Assembly (NCBI RefSeq): GCF_022539315.1 | Contig: NC_066316.1 | Coordinates: 99,132,179 to 99,196,178, forward strand | Source of the DNA: Serinus canaria | Taxonomy: Eukaryota > Chordata > Aves > Passeriformes > Fringillidae | DNA: 64,000 bases | Reading direction: 5' to 3' | In this document: positions 1-12,199 of the stretch, one piece after another | Position numbering within the stretch: the first letter of the stretch is position 1 | Layout of the letters: each line of letters starts with the position of its first letter | The notes under the pieces: generated by a model | Seen by the model: only the letters and a program-made list of their open reading frames with translations | Told to the model about the DNA's origin: nothing | The model's database searches: none | Translations under genes and position numbers: made by a program

Positions 1-3000
1 TACCTGGGGCTTTTTGGTTAAAAGCCGTCAGCTTCAGGTTGTTCCTTTAGGGTATTCCATAGCTCCCAAGCCCATTCAGGGAGAAGAGGGCTTTGGCTTT
101 GGACCTCAGGCATGCTCTCACTACTATTGCAAAAGAAGCAAAAGGAGATAAACAACCCATGTGTGCATCTGTTTTAAGAGAAGGGGCTGTGCTTTTAGCA
201 CTTGCTGCTGGCTAAGTAAGGCTTTTGCAAATCCTCTATCCTCTTTGCAGGCTCCCACTCTGAGAATATTTGAAGAACATAAGAGCTCTACTGACAGGGG
301 AGTTGATTCTCCTAATAGCTAGTTTCTCTAAAATTTAGGTTTAGCATCTTATGGATCTAGTCCATCTTTGTGTTTTGCATATGGGAGAACAGATAGAAGA
401 GCTAAGTGAGTTGCCAGAGATATCGTGGACTATCTCTATCCAGTGACATGAATCAACTCTATCCCAAATGAGAAGCAAATTGTGAACAGAGTAAGAAGGA
501 CAAAATGTCAGTAGTCCAAGCAAATACAGTCTTTGAAAGCTGCCAAAAGTAAACCATGCCAGACTGCTACAGGCAAAAGTGCATAACTATCATCACTCAC
601 TCAGGACACTGCATTGACGTGGATAGGTGTTGTTGTGATGGAAATAGGACAAGTAATTTTTTAGATAATGAGGTCTTGAGACTTTGGAGGGTATAGCTAA
701 AGATCATCATCCTACCTCCAGAAAATAATGTAGATTTATATCACTAGTTCAGGAGTTTCTTTAGTTTTATATTAATAAATTCAAACTAGGGGTGAAAAGG
801 AATATAAGTTTATTGTCAGTTTTGTTTGTTTGTTTTAATTTTCCTTTCTCAAAAGCTAGTGTTCAGTCAGCCTAAGGGTTAATAAATTATTTTTTCTGGA
901 TTAAAAATAAACTTCTTTATTTTAAGTTAGTGAAAACAGACAGGAAGAAACTTGTGTATATGGGAGTTATGTTTTTGAAGGACTTGCAAACTCAGCCGCA
1001 ATCTTCATAGTTGATATACTGATTCCAGTGTTGTCTTGGGACAAATAGTACAGTTATGTAAAGTCCACAGAAAAAAACATTGTTTAACATTCTTTCATTT
1101 AATTCATCTCTTGCCTTGTAACGAGAGGCTTTAAATACAAGTAGCTTTTTAAATCCCATGTATTTCCAAACCAGCCTCAGTAAGACTGACACTACCACAT
1201 CAATTACTAGCACAGGCCAGCTATAAAATTACAAAACCACTCAGCCATCTGTGTAATTAAATGCAAACCAAAGTAATCAAGCAAATGCTAAAGAAAATGT
1301 CTTCATCTGGTAAGCTTTGTAGGTAAAGGCCTATATCTACGTTCTGCTTGGAAAGGCATGTACCTTTGTCTCTGAAGGTGCACCAGAAAGCTGCTTCCCA
1401 TTTTTTCAAACAGCATATATACAGAATTATTAGTTGGGTACTGTCTGTTGCTGTGTTAAAGTTAGTATCTTAAGCACAAATACCAAAGAATCAAGAATAG
1501 GAGGTGTGAATCAAAAGTGGCTGTGTAATGTCTGGGTGTGTCTGATAACGCAGGACTTGGTCACTGCCTGGCTCTTAATTGCTTACATAATTCTCCCCAG
1601 CTAAATAACATTGCTTTTGTTAATAAGGTAGTTTCATAGTTTCTTGGATGCATTGGGAAGACAGAAGTGAAGCTGTGAATCTAGGTTAATTGAAGTGCTT
1701 ACATGATGGTGATGTGCCAGATTCTCTGCTCTAAGTCTCAGGAGGAAACGTGCAGTAAGTGTAGCTTGGAGAGTAAGGACAAAGTGACCTCGAGCTTTCA
1801 TTTGCTGCTTTGTGCATTTAGGTGAAGCTTAGGGCTCTGTGGCCCATAGGTGTAAATCACAGCAGTTTGAGAGACTGCTGTGATTTATGAAATCCTTGCT
1901 GTTATGCTGTCAGTAGGCTGTTTATACCTCACAGTACCTTGGAGCAGAGAAGGGTTTCTACTGCTCTTCTTTCTGCTATGAGCATTATCTCCAGCACTTG
2001 CTTTACATGACACATTGTAAAGGTTGAAATATTGGAAATATGCTGGAGTACAACACTGCTGGTCCTTTGGAAGTACTGGCCAGAGCTTCTCAAAGCTGTC
2101 TTTGCCTCCTTTTAATTTGACAAGGGGACTAGAGGTTGATTCAGACCTGTCACTTGTATGCCTTTAACAATCTCTTCCAGTGAACATGTACCAGTAAGAA
2201 CAAAAGCATTTCTGATAGTTTATTCTGTATTTAAGATCAAACATTTAAACACTGGATACCAAATGGGAATTATGAGAAATGTAGCCAAAGTCCCATGTTT
2301 TCCTAGATGAGACATAATCTGAACCAGCATGTTCATTCTGATCTGATCCAGAGTTCTTTAGCAGAACAAGAATCCATGTACACATTGCCCTTTCTCCATC
2401 CTGTGGCAATTCCTGTTGCACAGTACACCTCCAAATAAAGTTCCTAGACACTATCTTGCAGGCTGGTGTGTGGTTTTGCAGAAAATTGTATTAAGGAGAA
2501 ATGGGATGCCAGGAAGAAAAGGCTTTGTAGCCTTTCAGTGAGAATCCTCAGCAGAATGGAGGCAGAGAGGTAGGTGGCAAACTTAGTGACCTTCACAGTT
2601 ATATAGTTATTGAGGTTTTTTTGAATTGCCATCTTGGATTTTGGTGTAAGAACCACTGGAGGCACCTAATCAATCTTTCTTTTGATCTGGCCTTTTGCCA
2701 TAAGTATTCAGGAACTGGCTTGGAAAATGACAGTAAAATCCCAGGCACTGAATGCTCCCTGCAATTGGGGGGAAATGCCAGTAGAAGATGACTTGGATAG
2801 AGCAAGCTAAAAAAAGATGATTAGTGTAGAGGTTCTGAATACCCACATTATATGTCTCTGCATTAGCACTGTCATTCCTGTGATCTGCTTTTCATCAAGA
2901 CTTAGCTACTGTTAATTGTGGGGAAACCAAGCCAGTCAAGCTGATACCGGGGTGTAAACAACTACAGCTGCTGGGCCTGCTCTCAGGGAACTTGCAGGGG

Positions 3001-3075
3001 CTTAGATACAAATAAGAACAGTTGGGAGTGCATGAGTGAAAACACAGCTTTACATTTAAGGGTTTACAGTCTTTT
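1..3075. other. Intergenic DNA downstream of E2F6
   Basis: AT-rich with no supportable gene; short open frames lack any recognisable domain. Contains the hairpin at 1853-1887 and a one-mismatch ERE-like site at 1776-1790. Confidence 0.6.
1853..1887. repeat. Perfect 14-bp inverted repeat (hairpin) with 7-nt loop
   Basis: TAAATCACAGCAGT, loop TTGAGAG, then its exact reverse complement ACTGCTGTGATTTA. The paired stem is too short for a standard miRNA precursor. I saw no flanking element that explains it. Confidence 0.75.
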
Positions 3076-3990
3076 TGTATTTAAACAGAATCAGATCAGG
3101 AGGAGGAGGATGGAAGGAGGAGGGAGGGAGGAAGAAGAAGGAAGGAAGGACGAAGGAAGGAAGGAAGGCAGGACGGAGGCAGGAAGAGGGAAGGAATGAG
3201 GAAGAAGTAACGGCATGCACAAGCCGGCAGGACAGGCATACGTAAAGGAAGACGGAATTACGTCAGAATGAAGGCCCTCCTAATCGCCGTCCGGAAGGCC
3301 GAACGGACTGCCTAGGCGGCACGTCCTGCGGAAGAACGGCAGTAATGCCGCTTACTGCCTTCCTTTCGCCCGCGCATGTGAGGTAAGGAAGGAATGCGCG
3401 GAAGGCCTCGGAAGGCTCGGAAAGGCGCGGAGGAAGGAAGGAGGAAGAGGAAGGAAGGTGCCCGCTGTCATGGCCTCTAAAGTTGTAACGTAATTAAGGC
3501 GCTGAAGGAAGATCGCTGGAATGAAGAGCGACGGAAGTGATGTATATCCTCCGGCCTGACTCGGATAGTGCAAATGTCGCCACGTATGCAGGAAGAGTGT
3601 CCTGGCTCCGGCCGTCACTAGTGCACTGGGAAGGAAGGAGAGTAACGCGAAAAGTGCTAGTCTGCTTCGGAAGGAAGGCGCGGAAGGAAGGCGAGTTCTG
3701 GATTCTTGAGTTCGCGTTCGGAGGAATGTCGCTCTTATATTACTCCCGCGAAGGAATGCCCAGCGAACGGTCAAGTTGTCTCCATAGACGATACTAATGG
3801 ACATTAGAACGGAAGGAAGGAAGAAGATGAATGAATGAAGGAATCCGGAAGTACGTCGTAAGGAAGTAATGAAGGACGTAATTGACCTGCCGTCCGGCCG
3901 TCCGTCCTTCCTTGCCTTAAGGCCAGGACGCAGGCCTGGGCCGCAGGACGGAGCCGGACGGAAGGAAGGCCGAAGGCACGGCGGACGGCC
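3076..3990. repeat. Degenerate GGAAG-rich, CpG-rich repeat block
   Basis: Begins with near-pure GGA/GGAAG units and passes into 0.8 kb where GGAAGG units are interspersed with non-repeat words. I count roughly 35-40 GGAAG copies and about 65-70 CpGs. The CpG density is unlike the flanking DNA and comparable to the E2F6 island. Near the right end the repeat switches strand (CCTTCC at about 3905-3915, GGAAGG at 3958-3970). It lacks stops in one frame because of the repeat, which yields a spurious 277-codon frame. It could be a hypermutable tetranucleotide-type array or an unpolished assembly stretch. Confidence 0.8.
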
Positions 3991-6600
3991 CTTGAATAGA
4001 AAGGTTATGTTTTCCTCTCTTGGCAACAATCCGACTTCTATCTGTCCTTTTGTCCAACATGTACAGTATGTTTCACTGCTGTTATTTCTATTTGACTTGG
4101 ATGTCAAACAATAAATGGTATTACTGTATGAAAAGACTGACATAGAGATGATCTCAGTTTTACCCGTCTTTGGTGATGGGGACAATATTAAAATGAAACA
4201 CGTTTATGGATTACAAAAATTAAGGTATTACAGGAGGCAACCGCAACCAAATTGGAAGAAAACTTGGAAGATTTTGATGTGAGAAAGCTGAAGTTATTGG
4301 GAATTATTAAGAGACATTTTTATGTAAAATTTTTAAAGGAGAATAAAACATGCTGAAGGATATCATGCTATTCCCAAAGTAAAAAGAACTCACTTCATGT
4401 AGGATAGCAATTCCTTATGGGGGGAAATAGAGAGGGAAGTATTAGTCTAATCCTTTAAGATTTGGATTGGTAGGAACTACAAGGATCAGTCCTGATCCCT
4501 CTTGTTTAACTTTTTGAAATTGGAACTTTTTGTTTACCAGCATGAAATCCGGGACTCTGCTGTTGATGCTGTTTGCATCAGACATCAGTAGAGAATTGAG
4601 GGTTGGGATATTGCTCAGAAGATCTGGATCAGCTCAATAATGGGAATGATAGAAACAGGACATTTCTAAAGTCTATAGGGGTAGAGTCTATAGAGGGAGT
4701 GCCCTTGGGGAGTAGTAAGAAATTCTGATGTAGTGTGGGAATTTACTGCTTGGAAATAGCTGAGGAGAATTATTTCAGGCTTACATTAGCTAATGAAAAT
4801 GTGGAATTATGAAGTATAAATGGTATTGTAAAATTTAACAAATATAGTCAAGTGAGATTGGATAGGGCAAGATCCAGTGAGAACACTGGGACATAAATAG
4901 TTCCATTCTTCTGATTGGAGAAGAGGAACTGAAAATCGGAATTCGGCAGAGATAAAGGAACAAAGCCGCCTGTTTTATATGAGGTAGCTTGAATAACTCA
5001 GTTTTCTAGATCCAGCAGAGAAGTGAATGAGAATATGGTGGTGTCTAAAAGACAGCAAAGACAGCAACCAAGGAGTTTAAGAGCTGTACATTACAGAAGA
5101 ATGCTGGCAGAAGAGCATATGCAAGTAAACTGGTCACAGATAAACGCAGATGGGAAATAAAACTGTTTCTAGTTATTCACAATGTGGGGTTAGTACAACC
5201 TTTGTCCAAGTAAAGGCAGCCAGAAAATACCTACCTGCAGTATATCAGTGCACTTTGAAAGGGCCACAAGATATGGTGTCTGGCACCACAGGGGCTGGAG
5301 TCGGGAGCTCTCAATGTCATTTTCAGCTCTTATGTGGCTGCAAACATAAGGCTTTGTAAGAAACATAGGGTAGTCTGGATGAAGGTTATCAAACTATTTC
5401 ATGATCAGTTAAAGACCTGGTGGCAGTTACTTTTTTTTTCAGTGAATGTCATAAAAACCAGCACAGTGTGGATATAACTAAACTGGCTGCTTTTCTTTGC
5501 TGAAAGAAAATAACCTGAAGGCTATTTCTATGTGTGAACCATTAAATGTTATGTTTTAATCCGATGTAGAATGTTTGTTTTGGATGCTTTGAAAGAATGT
5601 CATAGCATGGAGATACTTAGGATGAGGAAACCTTACTTTTGTCCAAGGGAACTTGAAGCAGAATTCTATTTCTTAGAAAGCCGTCCAAGGACTTAGTATC
5701 CATGAAACAGGACAAAGGGGAAATTCTTCCTCACAATGAATCTGCTGACCTGCACAAAGGCACCAAGTTTGTTGGGTCACCGAGGAGGAGCATGAGAATC
5801 ACAGCTTCCTACTCTGGGAACCAGCCTGCTCCTTTGGGAGGTGTGTCCCCATCCCTCTCAGCTGGGACAAAATCAAAGGATTGAGCATAGTCCACCTCAA
5901 CAGAGCCTCTGTTAAGGGGTCTCTGCTACCTAAGTAAATGCTCTGATCATTGAGCTGTTGGGTAACTAGGAACTTTCTTCCAACACAGTTTATCCCCTTC
6001 TTTGTTTTCTTTTCAGCCAAAACTATTCAGCAAATTTGAAGCAAATAGTTTAGACATGATTGGAACCACATTTTCCAGGGAATTAAGTATTTAAATAAAT
6101 AAATAAATCATCCAACTCTAACTATTACCTCTTTTAAAATCCATGATGCTTCTTTTCCACATAAATTGAAACTTTTTTTTTTATTAGTATATGCAATTAA
6201 ATGTAACAGTTTGACCCATCTATCCAGCCAGGGTAGTAAATTGGGGCTCCTTACTTTTGCTGTCCTGGAGTGCACAAGCTGTTTTATAGCGCTTACCACT
6301 AATGCTTATTTCTCTGGTTTACTCATATTTTCCTTGTTTTGCAGCCCCTTTCATCCAATCAGTTCCAACAGCTGATCACTGTAGGAGAGGGAACTCTTCT
6401 CTATTACATTTTCATGCTTCTCTGGTCAACTAATTTAAGCTAATAGAAAAATAAAACACTTTTTGCAGTGAGCCTTGCGCTAACTTGTTGATATTTTAAA
6501 TAGATTATGCCATTCTACTAGATACAAGCTAAACTATTGGAAACAAATCAAATAAAAGGATATAACAAGATATAGTTTTTAATAGTGTTAAACCTATTCA
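3991..6600. other. Intergenic DNA without recognised features
   Basis: AT-rich and unique-looking, with an (AAAT)n run near 6092-6110. No gene seen. Confidence 0.55.
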
Positions 6601-6680
6601 ACCAGAACAAGAGGGTTGGAATTAGATTATCATCAAGGTCCTTTGTAACCTAAACCATTCTGTGAATCCATGACTGAGTG
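6601..6680 (+). mobile_element. CR1 LINE 3' tail fragment
   Basis: GAGGGTTGGAATTAGATTAT, then AAGGTCCTTTGTAACCTAAA and CCATTCTGTGAAT are the decayed 3' end of avian CR1 (consensus GGGGTTGGAACTAGATGATC ... CCATTCTATGAT). The 5' part is missing, as is usual for CR1. Confidence 0.75.
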
Positions 6681-6759
6681 ATTTCTGGTCTGCTCTCCTG
6701 GATCTTGTAGCACTCCAAGCATTGCATCTCATCTTTCCAATGGGTAGTGTCCAAATACT

Positions 6760-7020
6760 CTCCCTAGGCCGCGGCAAGGAGCCCTCTGATGCATCCCTTG
6801 CAGCATTTCTAAGGACTGTTCGTTGCCGTGTGCGATCTGCAGCTGGTCAGGAACGTGAAGTGGTGGTTTGCTTCAGAAGCCGTGGAAGGACGGTTGTAGA
6901 CATCCCTCTAGTGGTCCCGCAGCGTCCGGGACGCTGGGAGCAGCTCTGGCCTCCCCGGGCCCAGCAGGGGCAGATGTGCTCCTCTGTGCAGCTGAGTCCT
7001 CTGCGGGGCTGGGGAACTGG
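6760..7020. other. Isolated GC-richer patch downstream of E2F6
   Basis: A moderately CpG-containing stretch in AT-rich intergenic DNA. It holds the CTCF-like motif and an 8-bp inverted repeat (CAGCGTCC / GGACGCTG, 6920-6936). Open frames on both strands here show no known domain. It could be a regulatory element or an old exonised fragment. Confidence 0.4.
6903..6914 (-). promoter_or_regulatory. CTCF-like motif
   Basis: CCACTAGAGGGA on the minus strand matches 11 of 12 CTCF core positions. It lies in an isolated GC-richer patch (6760-7020) downstream of E2F6. Confidence 0.35.
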
Positions 7021-7029
7021 CAGATAATG

Positions 7030-10000
7030 TCTGCCTTTTTCCATTTCACCAAAGTTTCCCTGGAAACTCTGCACCAGTTAAGGGTGCGTAGAGTGTTTGT
7101 TTCACACAAGCCTTGATACCCGAACGCTGAATCCATTTCACTGGCCACTGTAAAAAACAGATGTACTGGGAGGTGGTATGAGGAAAGGGTTAATTCTGTC
7201 TCCAAGTTTTTTTAAATGTCAGTTTATTTAACCCAGAGTGAGAAAAAACTTTGTCATCATTGAAAAAAAAAGGCAAGTTATACTTGAAGATTAATTAAAT
7301 GTTTCAGATCTTCTTGTTTCTTTAATACAAGACCGATAGAATACAATAGGGAAAAAAAAACAACCAAAAACCCCAAAGTATATGTAAAATAAACATAAGG
7401 AACACTTACTTGTACATGTGTACACTTCGGCTTCTCAAGTGAAATTGCCAATAAGATACTAATTGTGTTTATGTGTTTGGAACACTGAATTTATTTTGTT
7501 TTTTAATTTGTTAAAGGACATGCAGCAGAAATGGGAATCCTGGGATAGCAACTTTAAAGATAGTGAAGAGGTCTCCAGTATGTCTTCAGAAAGGGTGCTG
7601 TCCCAGGGCACCCACTGTGGTTACTTCATGGAGCACAGCAAGTCTGGGAATTGCCCTTGCTGGTGCTGGACAAACATCCTATGGAGGGTCCCGGGGAAGC
7701 TGGGATACTCTGAGGAGTCACTGCAGAGCAGAAGTGATCAGAGTTTGCAAAGGAGATCAAGACAGTCCCCCCTTTTAGCAAATAGGCACAGCACAGAGGA
7801 ATGATTTGTTGCAGAGGCAGCAAGCTGCCTGACAGCAGCGGGATGTGGTGTTGAAAGGAGATTCGGGTTTATATGTAAGTAAAACCATCCTTAAAGGACA
7901 GCCCACTCTGAGATTTTCTCTGTATGGAAACAAACTACAGATCTCATCCTTCTGGTAATGGTAGTTCTGTATCTCAGTAATTCACCTGTACTACCAGTAT
8001 TACCATTGTGAATCCATTATTATTTTTAAATAAGAATTACCTATACAAAAATATCATAGTGCAACAATTAAGTAAATTATACTTAAGAGTTGAACTCAGG
8101 CCCATTTCAAAGCCAGCATTTGCTGTCAATAAAGCCATGGCTGAATGAGTATTTCTGGTTGAACCTTGATTTTGTTCAGATTGGAAGCAACTGACTGAAC
8201 ACACACCACCATCCTGATCAGGTTTTGATTTTTCAGGTAAAAAACTTTTTAGGTTGCATTAAGGAGATTTTTTTTCCCCTTTAGCTCTGTATCATTTCCC
8301 CTCCAAATTATAAACCCTGTTTTGCAGACTTCCCTCCTTACACCCCAAAAATAGCTCCATGTGTCAATTTAAGAGATGGACAATTGGCATAAAGTCAGCA
8401 GAGAGAGCATAAATGCCTGAGAAGTTTTTAGGCGACATCTATGTAAACAATTGCTGTTGTCTTGTTTTCATTTCCAGGCAACTGATCCTCAGAGACACAT
8501 ACATACACAATACAGATAACAATATCTGGACAACTTTCCAATCCCTTCTTTCCAAGCAATTAATATTTTCTCTGTGTATAAAGGAACAGTATTTTACAGA
8601 TTTGGAATAAAATATATATTGATTGGAAGATACTTGTTTTAAAGAATCTAATAATCATCTAATGTCACAAATTTAAAGTCTTTTTGAAAGAAGAAAAATT
8701 CCTGAGCTTCAACCTGCAGTAAATTTTTAATACAATCTAGAGTATTTCAGACCGGGAGAAACACATAATAATCAATAAATACACATTAATCCACATTTCC
8801 CTCTTCGGCTGCTCAGTGGCCCAGGGTTGTCAATGTTTTTTGAGTCAAAACTACTAATCTCTGCATGGAGACAGACAGCCAATGTGTCAATTTTGGCAAT
8901 TTGAAAGACTAGCATTTGTTTCTATCCCTTTAGTCAGTTCTTTAAGATAAATCTACAATTAAGTTTCTTCTATCTCAAAAGAAAGGCAATGCTAATGCTT
9001 TCACAGTATTTTGCTTTTACTTTATTTTAACCTCTAATCATAGGAAAAATTAATCCTGTATCTCTATACTTCCCTCATTAATATTCTCCCAGGTTAGGAT
9101 AATATTGCATAATTTCAAATGTGTTTGTTTTCTCTTCAGCTGAATAAATACAGAAATCACCTCCAATAGCTTCTCGTCAGCCTGAAGACAATGTCGCACA
9201 CATGGCTGGGCAGTTAAGGCTGAAGTTGTTTCTAAAACCAGGGAGATTTTTCTCGTGAGAAATTGTTTCTACACAATGGTGAGAATGTTGCTTGGTAAAA
9301 AGGTTCTCTGATGATCTGCGAGGAGTAGCATTGTCAACTAAATCACAGTTCTAGCTCCTGACTGAATTCTGTGCAACCTGCTTTAGCGTATAGGATGGAG
9401 GCACTGTGTGGATATTGTCCTGTTTTTGTAGGTCTTTTAGGGATTGTGAAAAGATCACAACTAACTTCTGGGAAGCTTGATTTGATCCCTGAATGCCCAG
9501 CTAGCAGCAGAGTGTCTGGTATTGGCCCCAGTGCATTGCGGTCCAGGAGAGCTCCAAGGATCTCACTATGGTCTGGTGTTTATAGGGTCACAAGAGAGTT
9601 GGCTTTAGTCACAGTAATTTTCCATCCTGGCCACAATTCAGGTCGGTAACTTTGAAAATTTGATAACAAAAATTTTATTCCACTTAGGTTGTTCAGGCAA
9701 CAAAAATAAGTTTCCATGGCTGTTCATTAAAACAGGAGCTTGTTAGACAGCAAAAGTTCCTGGGAGAAAAGAGTGTTTCTGGTAAGATCAAGAGAAGCTC
9801 AACCAGCTGCTGTTTGTCAAGACTGAGGCCTAATGAGCATTTCTGGGATCACAGTGTGGCTGGGGTGGGGGGAATGCTCCCCAACAGTGGCCTAAGAGAA
9901 ATCAATAAGAGTTGCGATGTGCTGAGCTTGGATCTTTGAATTTGCTGTTACAGCTTCTAGGATTGTCTTCTATAGCTCTATCCCTTAATCTAGAGTCAAC

Positions 10001-10440
10001 GGGAAACACAACTTCATTCATGGAGCTCAAGGTGAGGAGCTTCTGTCAGCCCATGTCCAGGATCACCAATGGGTAATACTGTATGTAACCAAGTAGCAAA
10101 AGCAGTGGTTTAATCTTCAAAAGTCTATTCATTCTGCTAAAGGTGCAATATTAAAACAACAGATGCATTTCATAAAATAGTAGCAGTGTAATTGTCATAT
10201 TACAGCTTCTTCCATTTCACTGTGACAATTGTGTGGCTAAAAGCATTAATTATACTGCTAGAAAACCTGTACAAATGAGTGAGGAAAAACAACCACTAGA
10301 GATTTGTTCAACATGAAAAATCACAATGTTTCATTTAAATGGATTGTCCCACTGTTGAAGACAAACTTCCTCAACATTTTTAAGATGGTTATTTTGTAAA
10401 AATGTACTTCCTTACTCTATAGTAGGTAATGGCTAAGAAT
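7030..10440. other. Intergenic DNA without recognised features
   Basis: AT-rich and unique-looking. A modestly GC-richer stretch at 7560-7850 holds a 113-codon frame with no known domain, and I do not call it a gene. Confidence 0.5.
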
Positions 10441-10449
10441 TAGAGGGTC

Positions 10450-10587
10450 GGTTTAGATTAAATATTAGGAAGAAATTCTTTATTATGAGGGTGGGAAGGC
10501 ACTAGAACAGGTTGCCAAGAGAAGCTGTGAATGCCTTATCATCTCTGGAAGCGTTCAAGGCCAGGTTGGATGGGGCTTTGAGCAACC
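10450..10587 (+). mobile_element. CR1 LINE tail, first half (interrupted)
   Basis: TTAGATTAAATATTAGGAAG, then GGTTGCCAAGAGAAGCTGTG and GGTTGGATGGGGCTTTGAGC, is a CR1 3' region. It breaks off after GAGCAACC where consensus continues TGGTCTAGTGGAAGGTGTCCC; the rest is at 10846-10937. Confidence 0.8.
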
Positions 10588-10845
10588 AGCATTAGAGGAA
10601 ATGGCCTCAAGCTGCACCAGGGAGATTCAGGTTGGACGTCAGGAAGAATTTCTTCACTGAAAGAACTGTGAAGCACTGGAAGGTGCTTCCACTGAGAGGT
10701 GGTGGAGTCACCATCCCTAGGGGAGTTCAAGGAATGACTAGATCTGAAACTCAGCGCTATAGACTACTTGACATTGTGGTGTTTGGTCAAAGGTTGGAGT
10801 TGATAGTCTTGGAGGTCTTTCCAACTTAAATAATTCTGTGATGAA
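10588..10845 (+). mobile_element. Second CR1 LINE tail inserted into the first
   Basis: AGAGGAAATGGCCTCAAGCT, GAATTTCTTCACTGAAAGAA, GGTGGTGGAGTCACCATCCC, then TCTTTCCAACTTAAATAATTCTGTGATGAA is a different CR1 subfamily tail with its own 3' end. It splits the older copy. Confidence 0.8.
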
Positions 10846-10937
10846 GGGAAGCTGTCCCTGCCCAAAGCAGGGGCGTTGGAATTATGTGACCTTCAAGGTC
10901 CCTTTCAACCCTAACCATTCTAGGATGTTATGATCAT
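10846..10937 (+). mobile_element. CR1 LINE tail, second half of the interrupted copy
   Basis: GGAAGCTGTCCCTGCCCAAA, then GGGGCGTTGGAATTATGTGA and the typical end CAACCCTAACCATTCTAGGA continue the CR1 broken at 10587. Confidence 0.8.
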
Positions 10938-10939
10938 GT

Positions 10940-12199
10940 AACAAAAACCCACCCTGACATACAGCATTTAGAATTAGTTAAGTGTTGCAAATTTTTATAG
11001 GTTTTATGGGAAACATTGTCCTGAGTTGCTGAACTCAGGACAATGAGTTAAGGGGAATCAATATAAGGGGAATCAATGCTTCTCTTTGGCACAGGTCTCC
11101 CCACCTCACCAAAACAGAACGGTGATGTAAAACATCAAATAGAGTTTGCGATCTGAACAGAAACCAGTCACTGAAGGAAAAGGACAATTCTCCTGTGCAA
11201 AAAAATGCTTTCTTCCTTTTAACCCTCACTCCCAGCTACACTGGAGGAGCACCTTCCTCTTTTTTGCCATGTTCTATGTATTAATTGTGCTGTCACTTTG
11301 CTTTTATTTATTATTATTACAGCTCAGCCTGTAGTTTGAATTTCATAGACAAAAAAAAAAAATAGTATCCTAATTTTTCCAGAATTCCTGTATTCTGGAG
11401 TCAGAAGTTGACAGTACAGATATAAAAATTCAAGATTACTTTCTGACACAAGATTGCATTTGGTGTTTTTTCCCACATTTGCAAAGTATACTACTATGCA
11501 TTTTGAAGAATTAGGGAACCTTGTGGAAAACTGAGTTAATTCTCAATCTGTATTTAGGTATATTTATGCTCATCAGTGTCACCTGTACCACCTTATTTGT
11601 ACTGTAGAACATAGGGCATTTAATTTCAGTGCATAGCTGCAGAGCTGCTGGCTAGAACACACAGGGTTTAATTAGCTTTGATGGTCTCACTTGTGAGTAG
11701 ATGTATAGTTGTCAATACTGTGTGACACAAGGACTTGGGACTTCCCATTTAAAACCAAACCTGCCAACCCACCCCTGCAGAAACCATACTGGGATGAAGT
11801 GAGCCCATGCGCAGCATTTGTACAATGACAGTTCACTCCCTTAGAAAATCCAGTATACAAATTTGTCAGCTTTGTTCTATGGATACGAAATATGGTAATA
11901 CAGACATAGTCCTAAAGTATTTTACATACTTTTGCAAGCTGAGCCACAAAGATGTCATGATACTCCACTAAGCTTCTGCTGTATGTAAACTCCAGAAACT
12001 GGAATGGACCAATTTAAGCAGTTATCGATTATTCTTCTGAAAATAGCTACAGTACTGTGGCATCACAAGATCCAGACCTAAGTGTTATCTGACAGTACCA
12101 TGTAAACAGATTTTAAATTTTCACATAATTTTAAATGCTTGTAGTTACTCAGTGAACTGCAGCAAAGGCAACCCAACATGTTTCATTACACTATTTCAT
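10940..12199. other. Intergenic DNA without recognised features
   Basis: AT-rich, with an ATTATT run near 11310 and a 12-13 A run near 11350. No gene seen. Confidence 0.5.

Noticed and set aside
1853..1887. Hairpin as a microRNA precursor
   Set aside because: The paired stem is only 14 bp (16 with wobble) and does not extend to the length a precursor needs.
3352..4185. 277-codon open frame on the minus strand
   Set aside because: It runs through the GGAAG/CCTTCC block, where the repeat lacks stops. Composition is low-complexity, there are no domains, and it crosses from repeat into ordinary DNA.
10891..10905. TGACCTTCAAGGTC as a nuclear-receptor element
   Set aside because: It is part of the common CR1 tail (TTTAAGGTCCCTTCCAACC) and so is not specific to this site.
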